Assembly (NCBI GenBank): GCA_964495805.1
Contig: CAZBWV010000108.1
Location: 1-29,866 of the forward strand
Source of the DNA: JALXCH01 sp964495805
GTDB lineage: Bacteria; Calditrichota; Calditrichia; RBG-13-44-9
Length of the DNA: 29,866 bases
Reading direction: 5' to 3'
Shown: in pieces, positions 16,298 to 24,078 of the stretch
How positions within the stretch are numbered: the first letter of the stretch is position 1
How the letters are laid out: every line of letters begins with the position of its first letter
The notes under the pieces: model-generated
Databases searched by the model: none
Told to the model about the DNA's origin: nothing
What the model saw: only the letters and a program-made list of their open reading frames with translations
Made by a program: the position numbers and the translations under genes

Positions 16298-17065
16298 TCA
16301 CGGAAGATACATTTTCAAAGATTTTAATTGAAGCGATTGATCGGTGTGGTAGCGCAGGTGGTCCAATAACAGTTCCACCAGAGGGCGTTGAACGGATATT
16401 CCCGACAAGGAAGAAGGGATTGGTGTGCGGTTCCGAACAATCTCCTCTAACTGGCGAAGCAGTTGCCATTGCGCTTTACCAAGCTTGCGCGGATAAGGGA
16501 TGCTCAGGGAGGCACACCGGTTGCAAATGACTGCACCATTTTCCATATCCACCTGTACCGGAAAGGTTTGCGGGGTGCGATGGCAGCGGGCACATTGGGC
16601 AAAGTTCCAGGCGAATCCCAGATGTTCGCTGATTAGAATAAGGAAAAGCAGCAGATGAAGAAGTGGCTCCGACGTCTCAGGCTGGTTTAATTCCCGGAGC
16701 AGTTGAATGGTCTGGTCGTACAACCGGACCATGGATTCGCGATAATTCAGCAGAGTTCGGATGAGCTCCATGATGGCAAAGGCAACGGCGGTGCGGTTCA
16801 AATCGTCCCGAATGTTGGTAAACGCCTCCAGCAGGTCGGCCTGGGTAACAATTTGCAACCCGCGGGTTTCTTTCAGCGAAACCACCGCCTCCACCTGGTT
16901 CAATACTTCCAGTACGCCACGAAATTCGCTTTTTGGACGACGAGCGCCTTTGGCAATGACTTTCAGGTACCCGTGCTCCCGGGTAAACAGATGCACAATT
17001 TTACTGGTGTCGCTCCAGGGCGTGGCATATACCACCAGCGCCCGGGTTTTGATGATCTCACTCAT
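16298..17065 (-). CDS. recO: DNA repair protein RecO
   Basis: RecF-pathway mediator that anneals SSB-coated single strands and helps load RecA with RecR. In 255 aa it has the N-terminal OB fold (MSEIIKTRALVVYATPWSDTSKIVHLFT... and KGARRPKS, 39-46). A helical region follows, then a four-cysteine zinc site, Cys158/Cys161 (CARC) and Cys181/Cys184 (CNRC). The ATG has a GGGGAG site eight bases upstream. It is the gene after mgtE (gap 148 bases) and ahead of glyS; the recO-glyS neighbourhood is seen in other bacteria. Confidence 0.94.
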   Translation of the reverse strand: MSEIIKTRALVVYATPWSDTSKIVHLFTREHGYLKVIAKGARRPKSEFRGVLEVLNQVEAVVSLKETRGLQIVTQADLLEAFTNIRDDLNRTAVAFAIMELIRTLLNYRESMVRLYDQTIQLLRELNQPETSEPLLHLLLFLILISEHLGFAWNFAQCARCHRTPQTFPVQVDMENGAVICNRCASLSIPYPRKLGKAQWQLLRQLEEIVRNRTPIPSSLSGISVQRPLVELLLDHLRYHTDQSLQLKSLKMYLP

Positions 17066-17213
17066 GGAATCAACTCCCCGGTCTTATTCAAATATAACTC
17101 CGGGGATGGTCAGAGCTATAGTAAAAAGTTAGGAAAGAGGAAACAGAAAATAGAAAAATCGGGGGTGGTATGTTGTGGTTGGTTTGATGTGGGTTGGCAA
17201 ATGTTTGGCGATG

Positions 17214-18581
17214 CTAATGATAGAAATGCAGGAAGAAGGAAAGCATGGAGAAGTAGATGAGCAGCCCGACTACATCATTGAACGTAGCGATGAAGGGACC
17301 GGTAGCCAGAGCCGGGTCGATGTTAAACTTTTTGAAAATCAGAGGGATGGTGGCACCGATGAAGGATGCGTTGAGCACCACAATAATCAGGGTGGAACCC
17401 AGAATTAATCCGAAGGTGGGATCGTGCTGCCAGAGGGAGATGATTAAAAAGATAAGAGAACCGAGAATAAATCCGTTCAGCAGGGCAACGCGAATTTCCC
17501 GGAACAACCGTCGTCCGGTGTCCTTAAAACTGATTTCCCCGGTGGCCAGACCACGCACCACAATGATGCTGGATTGCTGTCCGCTGCTTCCGCCCATGGC
17601 CATCACAATGGGAATAAAGAATGCTGAAGTGATAATTTCTTCCATGGTGGCGGAAAAGGAGCTTAAAATGAATGCGGAGATAATTTCGCCGACAAAGGAG
17701 AGAATAAGCCAGGGCAACCGGGCGCGGGAGATTTCCAGCACGCTGTCCTCCAGAACGCTTTCCTCTCCGGTACCGGCAATTTTCCCCAGGTCTTCGTCGA
17801 TCTCTTCATCAATCACATCCACCACATCATCCACAGTGATGCGACCGATGAGTTTGTGGCGTTTGTTTACCACCGGTGCAGATACCAGATTGTATTTTCG
17901 GAACAGCCGGGCGACCTCTTCCTGATCCATATCGCTGTCCACACTAATCACATCTTCTTTCATGATGTCCCGTACCCGGGTGTCCGGTTCGGCTAAAATC
18001 AGGTCGCGGAGCGAGACCATTCCCACCAGCGTTCCGAAATCGTCAATGACGTACACGTGGTACACATCTTCCACATCCTGATAACGTTTCCGGATTTCCT
18101 CAATGGCATCGCGGACAGTGGAGTTGGCATTTACCGCCACGTACTCCTTGGCCATAATGCCACCGGCGGTGTCCTCCGGGTACAGCAGCAGTTCCTGAAT
18201 CTCCTCCGAGCTCTCTTCCGGCACCCGCTTCAGCACCTCGCTGGCCTGTTCCACCGGCAGTTCCGAAACGATATCCGCTGCGTCGTCGGAATCCATTTCA
18301 TGGATCATCTCAGCAATCTGTTCGGTGTTCATCCCTTTCAGGATGTCTTCCTTGACATTCTCTTCCAGCTCTGCCAGCACATCGCTGGCCAACTCCGGTG
18401 GCAGCAGATTGAAGATTGCCCGGCGCTCGTCTTCATCCAGATGACCCATGATCTCGGCAATGTCCGCCGGATGCATATCGGCAATGATATTCAGAACAAA
18501 ATTGGTTTGCCCTTTTTTAATCAGGTACTGAATATCATCTAAAATTTCGTCCAGATTAATTTCGCTGGTCATGGGCGCCAT
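17214..18581 (-). CDS. mgtE: Magnesium transporter MgtE
   Basis: Inner-membrane Mg2+ channel gated by cytosolic Mg2+. The order of domains in 455 aa is complete: acidic helical N domain (about 20-135), two CBS domains (about 140-200 and 205-262), plug helix, and five transmembrane helices (about 287-455). Signatures include PIVMAMGGSSGQQSSIIVVRGLA (325-346) and the pore segment DPALATGPFIATFNDVVG, where Asp436 matches the pore aspartate. The first ATG (18581) overlaps the rsmA end by 26 bases; a second ATG three codons on (18572) is almost as good, and neither has a strong ribosome site. No M-box leader is possible because the start lies inside rsmA. Confidence 0.95.
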   Translation of the reverse strand: MAPMTSEINLDEILDDIQYLIKKGQTNFVLNIIADMHPADIAEIMGHLDEDERRAIFNLLPPELASDVLAELEENVKEDILKGMNTEQIAEMIHEMDSDDAADIVSELPVEQASEVLKRVPEESSEEIQELLLYPEDTAGGIMAKEYVAVNANSTVRDAIEEIRKRYQDVEDVYHVYVIDDFGTLVGMVSLRDLILAEPDTRVRDIMKEDVISVDSDMDQEEVARLFRKYNLVSAPVVNKRHKLIGRITVDDVVDVIDEEIDEDLGKIAGTGEESVLEDSVLEISRARLPWLILSFVGEIISAFILSSFSATMEEIITSAFFIPIVMAMGGSSGQQSSIIVVRGLATGEISFKDTGRRLFREIRVALLNGFILGSLIFLIISLWQHDPTFGLILGSTLIIVVLNASFIGATIPLIFKKFNIDPALATGPFIATFNDVVGLLIYFSMLSFFLHFYH

Positions 18582-19377
18582 GGTCTTTCGGTAAACGCTG
18601 GTAAATTACATTGCTTAGTTCCACAAACTCGTCAACGGAAAAGCTTTCCGGCCTTCGCGTTAAGTCGAAATTTAGATTTTCTAATATAGCAGAAGAAAAA
18701 AGGTTAGACAACGTGTTTCGTATCATTTTTCGGCGCTGGGCGAAGGTACCGCGCACAATTTTTCGAAAAAGCGCTTCGTCGATGGCCCGGCGGTGTTCCC
18801 GGGGACGAAATGCCAGCTTGACCACTGCCGAATCCACCTGAGGTTGCGGTCGAAATACGCGGGCCGGTACGGTAAACAGATATTCTACCCGACAAAAATA
18901 TTGTACCTGCACGGAGAGAATTCCGTACTGTTTGTTCCCCGGTTTTGCCACCAGTCTTTCGGCCACTTCTTTTTGAACCATCACCACCGCCCGGGTGAGC
19001 AACCCGGAATGATCCAGTAATTTGAACAGAATGGGGCTGGTGAGATGATAGGGCAGATTGCCAATAATAGCCAACGAGCTGGTGTGCAGAGATTGAGCCA
19101 GCTCTTTCAGGGAAATCTGTAAGAAATCGTGATGGAGAGTTTGAAGATTGTCCGGATGTCCCAGCAACTCCGGAAGCTGGTTCGCCAGGAGAGGGTCCAC
19201 TTCCACCGCCACAACCTGCGGAAATCGTTTTACCAGTTCCCGGGTTAAAATTCCCCGACCCGGACCAATCTCCACCACTGGCACCGCTTCCGGCACGGTT
19301 AAAGCCGCCACAATTTTACGGGCAATATTCGCATCCATCAGAAAGTTCTGGCTTAACGGTGCACGTCCGCGTTTCAT
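18556..19377 (-). CDS. rsmA: 16S rRNA (adenine1518-N6/adenine1519-N6)-dimethyltransferase
   Basis: SAM-dependent enzyme that dimethylates the two adenines in the 3' hairpin of 16S rRNA late in 30S assembly (KsgA). The 273-aa protein has LSQNFLMD (8-15), SAM motif I EIGPGRGILT (36-45), the acidic VEVD (59-61), catalytic NLPY (107-110) and the C-terminal FAQRRKMIRNTL. The ATG at 19377 has an excellent GGAGGAA site and overlaps the upstream amidohydrolase stop by four bases (ATGA); a longer in-frame start at 19407 is rejected because this one fits the family's N-terminus. Confidence 0.97.
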   Translation of the reverse strand: MKRGRAPLSQNFLMDANIARKIVAALTVPEAVPVVEIGPGRGILTRELVKRFPQVVAVEVDPLLANQLPELLGHPDNLQTLHHDFLQISLKELAQSLHTSSLAIIGNLPYHLTSPILFKLLDHSGLLTRAVVMVQKEVAERLVAKPGNKQYGILSVQVQYFCRVEYLFTVPARVFRPQPQVDSAVVKLAFRPREHRRAIDEALFRKIVRGTFAQRRKMIRNTLSNLFSSAILENLNFDLTRRPESFSVDEFVELSNVIYQRLPKDHGAHDQRN

Positions 19378-20981
19378 GGTTCCTCCAGGAACGGTTCGGT
19401 CTGCCATACAATCTTTCCGTTCACCACAGTGAAAAGCGAGCGGGTATCGGAAATTTCCTGAGGAGAAACGGCGGTTATGTCCCGGTCCGGGATAAAAAAG
19501 TCGGCCAGCATACCGGGCTGGAGGTCTCCCAGCTGGTTTTCCATACCCACAGCCAATGCGCTTTGCCGGGTGTACGCCTGCAGTGTGGTGGATAAATCCA
19601 GTTTTTCATTCGGGAAAAACGGTTCAGTGGCAGCATCGGGCGCCCGACGTTCCAGGGCAACATAAATGCTGTGCCAGGGGTTAAACGGGTAAATCGGGGT
19701 ATCGGAGCCAAAAATTAGCCGGGCACCGCCCTCGAGAAGACTCCGGAAGGCATAGGCAAAACGTTCCCTCCCCACCCAATAACTCTGAATCAGTTTGATG
19801 TCTCCGGGTAGATGAATAGGCTGCACACTGGCAATTACTCCGCTTTTCCCGAAAAAAGGAAAATCGTCCGGATGGATAAGCTGGGCATGTTCAATGCGAT
19901 GGCGGAGCCCGCGCTGTCGGGATTCCCGGGCGAAGCGAGCGAACACACGTAAAACCATTCGATTCGCGGCATCACCAATGGCATGAACGGCACAATTCAA
20001 ATGCCGAAGGATGGCGCGTTCAATGAGTTTTGCCAGCTCTTCCTCCTGCACCACCGGCACGCCTCGATGGGCGGTCCCCGTGTAAGGTTCCAGGAGCCAG
20101 GCGGTGTGCGATCCCAGCGAACCGTCGCTAAAAATTTTGATGCCACTTAGCTGCAATTGGTTGGTTCCGAAGGGAGCGGAAATTTTCAGCCTTTCCAGAT
20201 CTGTTAAATTTTGCACCGGCGCGTACCAGAACACCCGCATCTGCATTTTTTGCTCCCTCAGGAGCCGCTGGTAAAATGCAAACTCATCCGGTGTTTCCAT
20301 GCTGTGGATGCTTCCCATGCCAAGCTGATGGAGCTCCCGCTGAGCTTCCAGAAACGCCGGGAACAGTGTTTCCCATCCGGGGAAGGGAATGGCTGCACGT
20401 ACCGGAAGTGTGGCATTTTCCTGCAAAATTCCGGTGGGTTCTCCATGGGCATCTCGCTGAATGACCCCGCCGTCGGGTTCCGGAGAAGAACGATGGATGC
20501 CAAGATGCTGAAGTACCCGGGAATTTACCCAGAAGGTGTGCCAATCCTTGCTCTCAAGCGCAATGAAATGATCACTGCTTATGGCGTCCAACAGTTGCCG
20601 GTGAGGAAAATGGGAAAGGTGCCAGCGGTTCACATCCCAGCCCCCACCCACAATCCATTCACCCGGTGGAGTTTGTTGCACCCGCTGGCGAATCTGGTCT
20701 AACGCCTGTTCAACAGAATTGGTGTGAGATAAATCCAATTCCAGTTTTCGACGGGCATATCCAAGAAAATGGGTGTGGGAATCCATAAATGCCGGTAGAA
20801 TCAGGTGACCCGCCGCATTCACTGTGTGGGTGTTCGGACAACGATAGGACAGCATCTCCTGATCCGTACCCATAAGTAAAATTCGATTCCGGTACACAAG
20901 CAAGGCAGTGGCCGAGTGGAAACCTTTTCCGGGACGGTAAATTCGTGCATGGTAAACAATGAAGTCCGGGCAGAATCGCAT
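19374..20981 (-). CDS. Amidohydrolase-superfamily protein (YtcJ-like)
   Basis: A 535-aa metal-dependent hydrolase of the large YtcJ/LAF3-like branch. The metal site is visible: His69/His71 in MDSHTHF, KIFSDGSLGSHTAW, HAIGDAANR, HRIEHAQ and FGSDTP; a C-terminal beta-sandwich strand (GMLADFFIPDRD) completes the composite fold. The natural substrate of this branch is mostly unknown; N-acyl, formamide or imide hydrolysis has been proposed for relatives. No signal peptide, so cytosolic. ATG with GAGGAA upstream. It is translationally coupled to rsmA, which probably reflects operon convenience rather than shared function. Confidence 0.88.
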   Translation of the reverse strand: MRFCPDFIVYHARIYRPGKGFHSATALLVYRNRILLMGTDQEMLSYRCPNTHTVNAAGHLILPAFMDSHTHFLGYARRKLELDLSHTNSVEQALDQIRQRVQQTPPGEWIVGGGWDVNRWHLSHFPHRQLLDAISSDHFIALESKDWHTFWVNSRVLQHLGIHRSSPEPDGGVIQRDAHGEPTGILQENATLPVRAAIPFPGWETLFPAFLEAQRELHQLGMGSIHSMETPDEFAFYQRLLREQKMQMRVFWYAPVQNLTDLERLKISAPFGTNQLQLSGIKIFSDGSLGSHTAWLLEPYTGTAHRGVPVVQEEELAKLIERAILRHLNCAVHAIGDAANRMVLRVFARFARESRQRGLRHRIEHAQLIHPDDFPFFGKSGVIASVQPIHLPGDIKLIQSYWVGRERFAYAFRSLLEGGARLIFGSDTPIYPFNPWHSIYVALERRAPDAATEPFFPNEKLDLSTTLQAYTRQSALAVGMENQLGDLQPGMLADFFIPDRDITAVSPQEISDTRSLFTVVNGKIVWQTEPFLEEP

Positions 20982-21040
20982 GGATTCCTCAAAAGAAATT
21001 GAAACGTTGAGAGGTTGGAATTAAATGATAAAACGCAGGA

Positions 21041-21068
21041 GAAACAAAAAACCCCGCAGAAGCGGGGT
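21041..21068 (-). terminator. Terminator after the rpoZ-like gene
   Basis: Stem ACCCCGC/GCGGGGT (21051-21057 with 21062-21068, tetraloop) five bases after the stop codon, followed on the minus strand by TTTTTTGTTT. Confidence 0.87.
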
Positions 21069-21072
21069 CTTT

Positions 21073-21372
21073 TTATTTCCGTACCGCTTCGTATCGTATT
21101 ATCAGTTTGTCGTTCAGAAATTCCTCGCGTGCCGTATTGATGGGGTTTTCCTCCTCCTCAATCGGTTCCTCCACCTCTGGCTTTTCCTCATCCAGGCTCA
21201 GGAATTCTTCTTCAAATTCCCCCTCTAATTCTTCCAGAATCTGGCGGTCACGTTTTTTCTGGTACAATTCTTCGTTTATCTGGCGCGCCCGTTTGGCAAT
21301 AATCATAGCTGCTTCGTACAGATTCTCGGCGCGTTCCAGATATTTGGTTATGTCCTGAGTTTCCGCAGGCAT
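21073..21372 (-). CDS. rpoZ: RNA polymerase omega-subunit (RpoZ/Rpb6-like) protein
   Basis: Short 99-aa protein with the omega/Rpb6 pattern. An N-terminal helix NLYEAAMIIAKRARQINEE (17-35) matches the conserved LVxxAAKRARQI segment, and the C-terminal NPINTAREEFLNDKLIIRY (76-94) matches the AxxEFxxxKL part. Omega helps fold and hold the beta' subunit. Between the two conserved parts is an acidic insert: residues 47-76 contain 16 Glu and 1 Asp. The ATG has a perfect AAGGAGG site. A possible promoter (TTGCAC, 16 bases, TATAGT, about 21393-21415) ends so close that the transcript leader would be very short. Bounded by its own terminator, it appears to be a single-gene unit. A general omega-like fold is my call; the exact orthology is less sure. 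Confidence 0.78.
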   Translation of the reverse strand: MPAETQDITKYLERAENLYEAAMIIAKRARQINEELYQKKRDRQILEELEGEFEEEFLSLDEEKPEVEEPIEEEENPINTAREEFLNDKLIIRYEAVRK

Positions 21373-21517
21373 CGAAATCCTCCTTAAACTATAAGGTTCC
21401 TGAAAAAGCGTGCAAGTTTAATAAAATTTGTGTCGGAATACAAGTGTTTAAATTTTTCGGTTGCACGGGAGAAAGTTTCTATGAACATCCAACAGCTTTT
21501 CATCAGAAGACTCCGGT

Positions 21518-22096
21518 TCAAAAGCGGTATTGCACTCCCATCCCAAGTTCATCGTGGTTCCAGTAAGGAGCCAGGTGAAGAGAATGCAGCCCACTTTTGC
21601 CGTACTTGTACAGCACTTCGTTCTTTTCGTTTTCGATAATCCAATCCCCGTGGGTCCAATCCACCACAAACCCGAATGCATTCAGCATTAAACCACCCAT
21701 AAACAGGTAAAAATTGCGTTTGGTTCGCTGTTTGTCCGTGGTTATTTCGGAAATATTAAAAGAGAACGAATCGGTAAAATTGAGCTGGTCAATCATTCCG
21801 TAGCTCATGATGGCGCAACCGGTAACCCGAACAGCTACAATGGCCCAGGCAGCCCGGTTGTGCCGGGCGTAAAAATGGATGTAGCCGGGAATGCCCATCG
21901 CCATGAACCAGCGTCCCCAGGTAATCTTGCGCTGAATTTTCTGGAATTCCTGGTAGCTCATTCCTTCGGGCAAGGGTTGAATCGGCGAAATAGCCGACTG
22001 CGGCAATCGGATTTCAATGTCAGATTCCTGTGCCAGGAGGAAAGGAGTCCAGCAAAGAATCAGCAAAGAGATGAGTAAAACAGGTTTGAATTTCAT
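21518..22096 (-). CDS. Exported membrane protein of unknown function
   Basis: I do not recognise this 192-aa protein. It has a clear signal peptide (about 1-23, LLISLLILCWTPFLLAQ). Hydrophobic stretches lie around residues 65-105 (MAMGIPGYIHFYARH... AAWAIVAVRVTGCAIMSYGMI) and 130-146 (FYLFMGGLMLNAFGFVVDW). The C-terminus GMGVQYRF ends in an aromatic residue as in outer-membrane proteins, though the helices argue for an inner-membrane place. The ATG has a GGAGC site seven bases upstream. It is transcribed away from the CsgG-like cassette, and might share its control region. Codon use looks like that of its neighbours. Confidence 0.7.
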   Translation of the reverse strand: MKFKPVLLISLLILCWTPFLLAQESDIEIRLPQSAISPIQPLPEGMSYQEFQKIQRKITWGRWFMAMGIPGYIHFYARHNRAAWAIVAVRVTGCAIMSYGMIDQLNFTDSFSFNISEITTDKQRTKRNFYLFMGGLMLNAFGFVVDWTHGDWIIENEKNEVLYKYGKSGLHSLHLAPYWNHDELGMGVQYRF

Positions 22097-22168
22097 AGTG
22101 AGCTCCGTTTTTTAATAGGTCCAAAGCAGAAAGTTTTACCGTTTACCGCGACACCTCCTGACGAACTG

Positions 22169-22210
22169 CCGGAGAAATGTCTTATTTTTTCCTTTATCGG
22201 ACATTTCCGG
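22169..22210. repeat. Imperfect inverted repeat in the divergent intergenic region
   Basis: CCGG-AG-AAATGTC (22169-22181) faces GACATTTCCGG (22200-22210) over 18 bases, pairing 7 and 4 bases with a two-base bulge. The rest of 22097-22278 is AT-rich and shows no gene. A regulator site or transcript hairpin is possible. Confidence 0.4.
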
Positions 22211-22232
22211 AAAATTTTAATTTCGCCCCTCA

Positions 22233-22262
22233 TTGTTAACGGGCAAATCCCGATGATGTAAT
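22233..22262 (+). promoter_or_regulatory. Candidate promoter of the CsgG-like cassette
   Basis: TTGTTA (22233-22238), 18 bases, then an extended -10 TGATGTAAT (22254-22262). The start would be near 22269, about 145 bases before the CsgG-like gene and about 10 before the leader ORF. A CGGG/CCCG palindrome lies between the boxes. Confidence 0.4.
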
Positions 22263-22278
22263 TTATTAAGGACTATCT

Positions 22279-22416
22279 ATGAATAGCAGGAATACTCCGA
22301 TGATCCAGACAAATTCCAAGTTTCCCGTTCTTTTCGAATCCCTGCGTTCCCATCAATCCTATTTGATTTTTTTAAGAAATTTTCGCCAGGTTCAAATTCA
22401 GGAGGACATGTCTTGA
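22279..22416 (+). CDS. Putative 45-codon leader ORF coupled to the CsgG-like gene
   Basis: An ATG with AAGGA six bases upstream opens a frame of 45 codons (starting MNSRNTPMIQTNSKFPVLF). Its TGA stop overlaps the TTG start of the next gene as TTGA, and the ribosome site GGAGG of that gene lies inside its last codons. This is the classic layout of translational coupling. The peptide has no signal sequence or recognisable motif, is rich in Ser, Phe, Gln and Asn, and could be a regulatory leader or simply a chance frame in an untranslated leader. No similar short frame is seen before the other genes of the cassette. Confidence 0.35.
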   Translation: MNSRNTPMIQTNSKFPVLFESLRSHQSYLIFLRNFRQVQIQEDMS

Positions 22417-23135
22417 AACTGTGGACATCTTTTCTACTGGTTTTCTCTCTTTTATTTATTCAGCTGGTTGTTGCGGGAGAGAAAAAGGTGGTGGCTATCT
22501 TCCCTTTTCATTTTGCTTCCACAAATCCCGCAGAAAAAGAAGCCATGCAGGAATTGAACGATTTTTTCTATGACCTATTTGCCGGTCAGCTGGCCAGTAC
22601 CGATTATTTTGAGGTAGTGGATCGTCAGAACATGAAAGCACTTTTAGAAGAAGTGGCACTGCAACAAAGCGGTTTAATGCAGCAGGTGGTTCAGCTTGGC
22701 AAAATGAAAGGGGCGCAGCTGGCTATTTTTGGTACTGTGACCCGGATAGGGAAGCAAACATATCTGACCATGAAGATTATTGATATTGAAACCGGAGTGA
22801 TTTTAAAAGCCATCAAACAAAAGGGCTCCCTGAATAAGCCGGATAAGTTGGCCACCGAAGCAGGATTTAAATTCATGAACGGATTGAGCAAAGTTCTTGC
22901 GCAGCGTTATGGGGTGGATATCCCTTCTGTTTCCGGTTCGGCCCGAAAGGGACTCACCGAATTACTCAAAGCGCATGATTGTATTCAGAAAGCCATTGTG
23001 GCAGCGGAAGCGGAGGATTCAAAAAATCTGAAAAAATGGAAAAAAGAAGCGGAAAAACACCTTCAAAAAGCGCAAACGTATCCCGAGTTTGCCAGCCAGG
23101 TACAGGCATATCGGGAAGAATTAGCCGATCTGTAA
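22413..23135 (+). CDS. Exported CsgG/LpoB-like protein
   Basis: A 240-aa periplasmic or envelope protein with a signal peptide (about 1-22) but no lipobox cysteine. Residues 25-155 follow the CsgG/LpoB/FlgO nucleotide-free fold: VAIFPFHF, a helix with LNDFFYDLFAGQLASTDYFEVVDRQNMKALLEEVALQQSGLM, then AQLAIFGTVTRIGKQTYLTMKIIDIETG. The C-terminal 70 residues are a charged helical segment (KNLKKWKKEAEKHLQKA). Start is TTG at 22413 with GGAGG seven bases before; the nearby ATG at 22408 is followed at once by a stop. First main gene of a four-gene plus-strand cassette. Its relatives form secretion pores or activate envelope enzymes; which applies here is unknown. Confidence 0.82.
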   Translation: MKLWTSFLLVFSLLFIQLVVAGEKKVVAIFPFHFASTNPAEKEAMQELNDFFYDLFAGQLASTDYFEVVDRQNMKALLEEVALQQSGLMQQVVQLGKMKGAQLAIFGTVTRIGKQTYLTMKIIDIETGVILKAIKQKGSLNKPDKLATEAGFKFMNGLSKVLAQRYGVDIPSVSGSARKGLTELLKAHDCIQKAIVAAEAEDSKNLKKWKKEAEKHLQKAQTYPEFASQVQAYREELADL

Positions 23136-23155
23136 AATTACAAGGAGGATAGACG

Positions 23156-24046
23156 TTGAAACAGATGCGGATGTTTTTGGTAGTCGGAATGGTTTTTCTG
23201 ATGGGGTGCATTCATCCACCAATTACGGTGCAGACGTATTCCGATCGGGATACAGGGACAAATACCCGGGAAAAACTCATTTCCGAGTTGAAGAAAAACA
23301 GCGCCGCCGGTCAGTTTGTTCCCAATAGCGTGGGGGTACTACCTTTTCGGGAAGTGGGAACCGAAACGGGGTTGGGCCTGGCGGCTACGGAATTTTTTAC
23401 TTCTAATCTGGGGTTGTTCGACCGGTTTAACCTGATTGACCAGAGCTACAGCGATGTGTTGGAGGAAGAATTCGCTAATTATTCGCCCGGGAAAAAACGC
23501 GCTCTGTTAAGAGCGGAACAACTGGTGGAAGGTACGGTGATGGTTCAAAAAGGGAAATTAAGACTAAAAGGGTTTCTGTATGCCGGGAATCAGGCTCAAC
23601 CGATTCCTCTGGGCGAGCTGGAAGGGAATTCCCGGGATTTCTTCCGATTGGTAGCGGATTTAAACATCAAATTTCTGGAAAAAAATCGGATTACAGTCAC
23701 CCCGGATATTGCCCGGGAACTGTACAAAATTCCCACGGAAGACCTGGTAGCTTACATCCTGTATGCAAAGGGTCGCCGCTACGAGCGGCTTGGGGAGTAT
23801 CAGAAGGCAACGAAAGCATATCGTGCCGCAATCAAGCGCGACCCCGGATTTAAGCAAGCCCAGAAGAGGTTAAACCATGTGGAGAAGCCGATTATCGCCT
23901 CCCCGGTTCCTGACGCCAACCAACCGGAAAATAATGAGTTAACTAACATTTCCAATAGTCAGGCTCCCAACATTATTCAGGAAGCTTCGGTTCCTTCGGT
24001 GGGCGGAAATGCTCCGGTGCAAATCGAAATTCAGCTACCTCAATAA
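23156..24046 (+). CDS. Lipoprotein with CsgG-like region and TPR repeats
   Basis: A 296-aa lipoprotein: the signal peptide ends in the lipobox LMGC (Cys18). Residues 60-130 resemble the CsgG family again (VGVLPFREVGTETGLGLAATEFFTSNLGLFDRFNLIDQSYSDVLEEE). Two TPR-like helices follow (about 200-245, AYILYAKGRRYERLGEYQKATKAYRAAIKRDPGFKQA), then a disordered Pro/Asn/Gln tail. Start is TTG at 23156, with a full AAGGAGG site seven bases before it; an ATG nine bases further in lies too far from that site. The gap to the first cassette gene is 20 bases, so the two are co-transcribed and probably work together at the outer membrane. Confidence 0.8.
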   Translation: MKQMRMFLVVGMVFLMGCIHPPITVQTYSDRDTGTNTREKLISELKKNSAAGQFVPNSVGVLPFREVGTETGLGLAATEFFTSNLGLFDRFNLIDQSYSDVLEEEFANYSPGKKRALLRAEQLVEGTVMVQKGKLRLKGFLYAGNQAQPIPLGELEGNSRDFFRLVADLNIKFLEKNRITVTPDIARELYKIPTEDLVAYILYAKGRRYERLGEYQKATKAYRAAIKRDPGFKQAQKRLNHVEKPIIASPVPDANQPENNELTNISNSQAPNIIQEASVPSVGGNAPVQIEIQLPQ

Positions 24047-24078
24047 ACGGTTCGATAAAAATGCAACGGGAGAATAAA

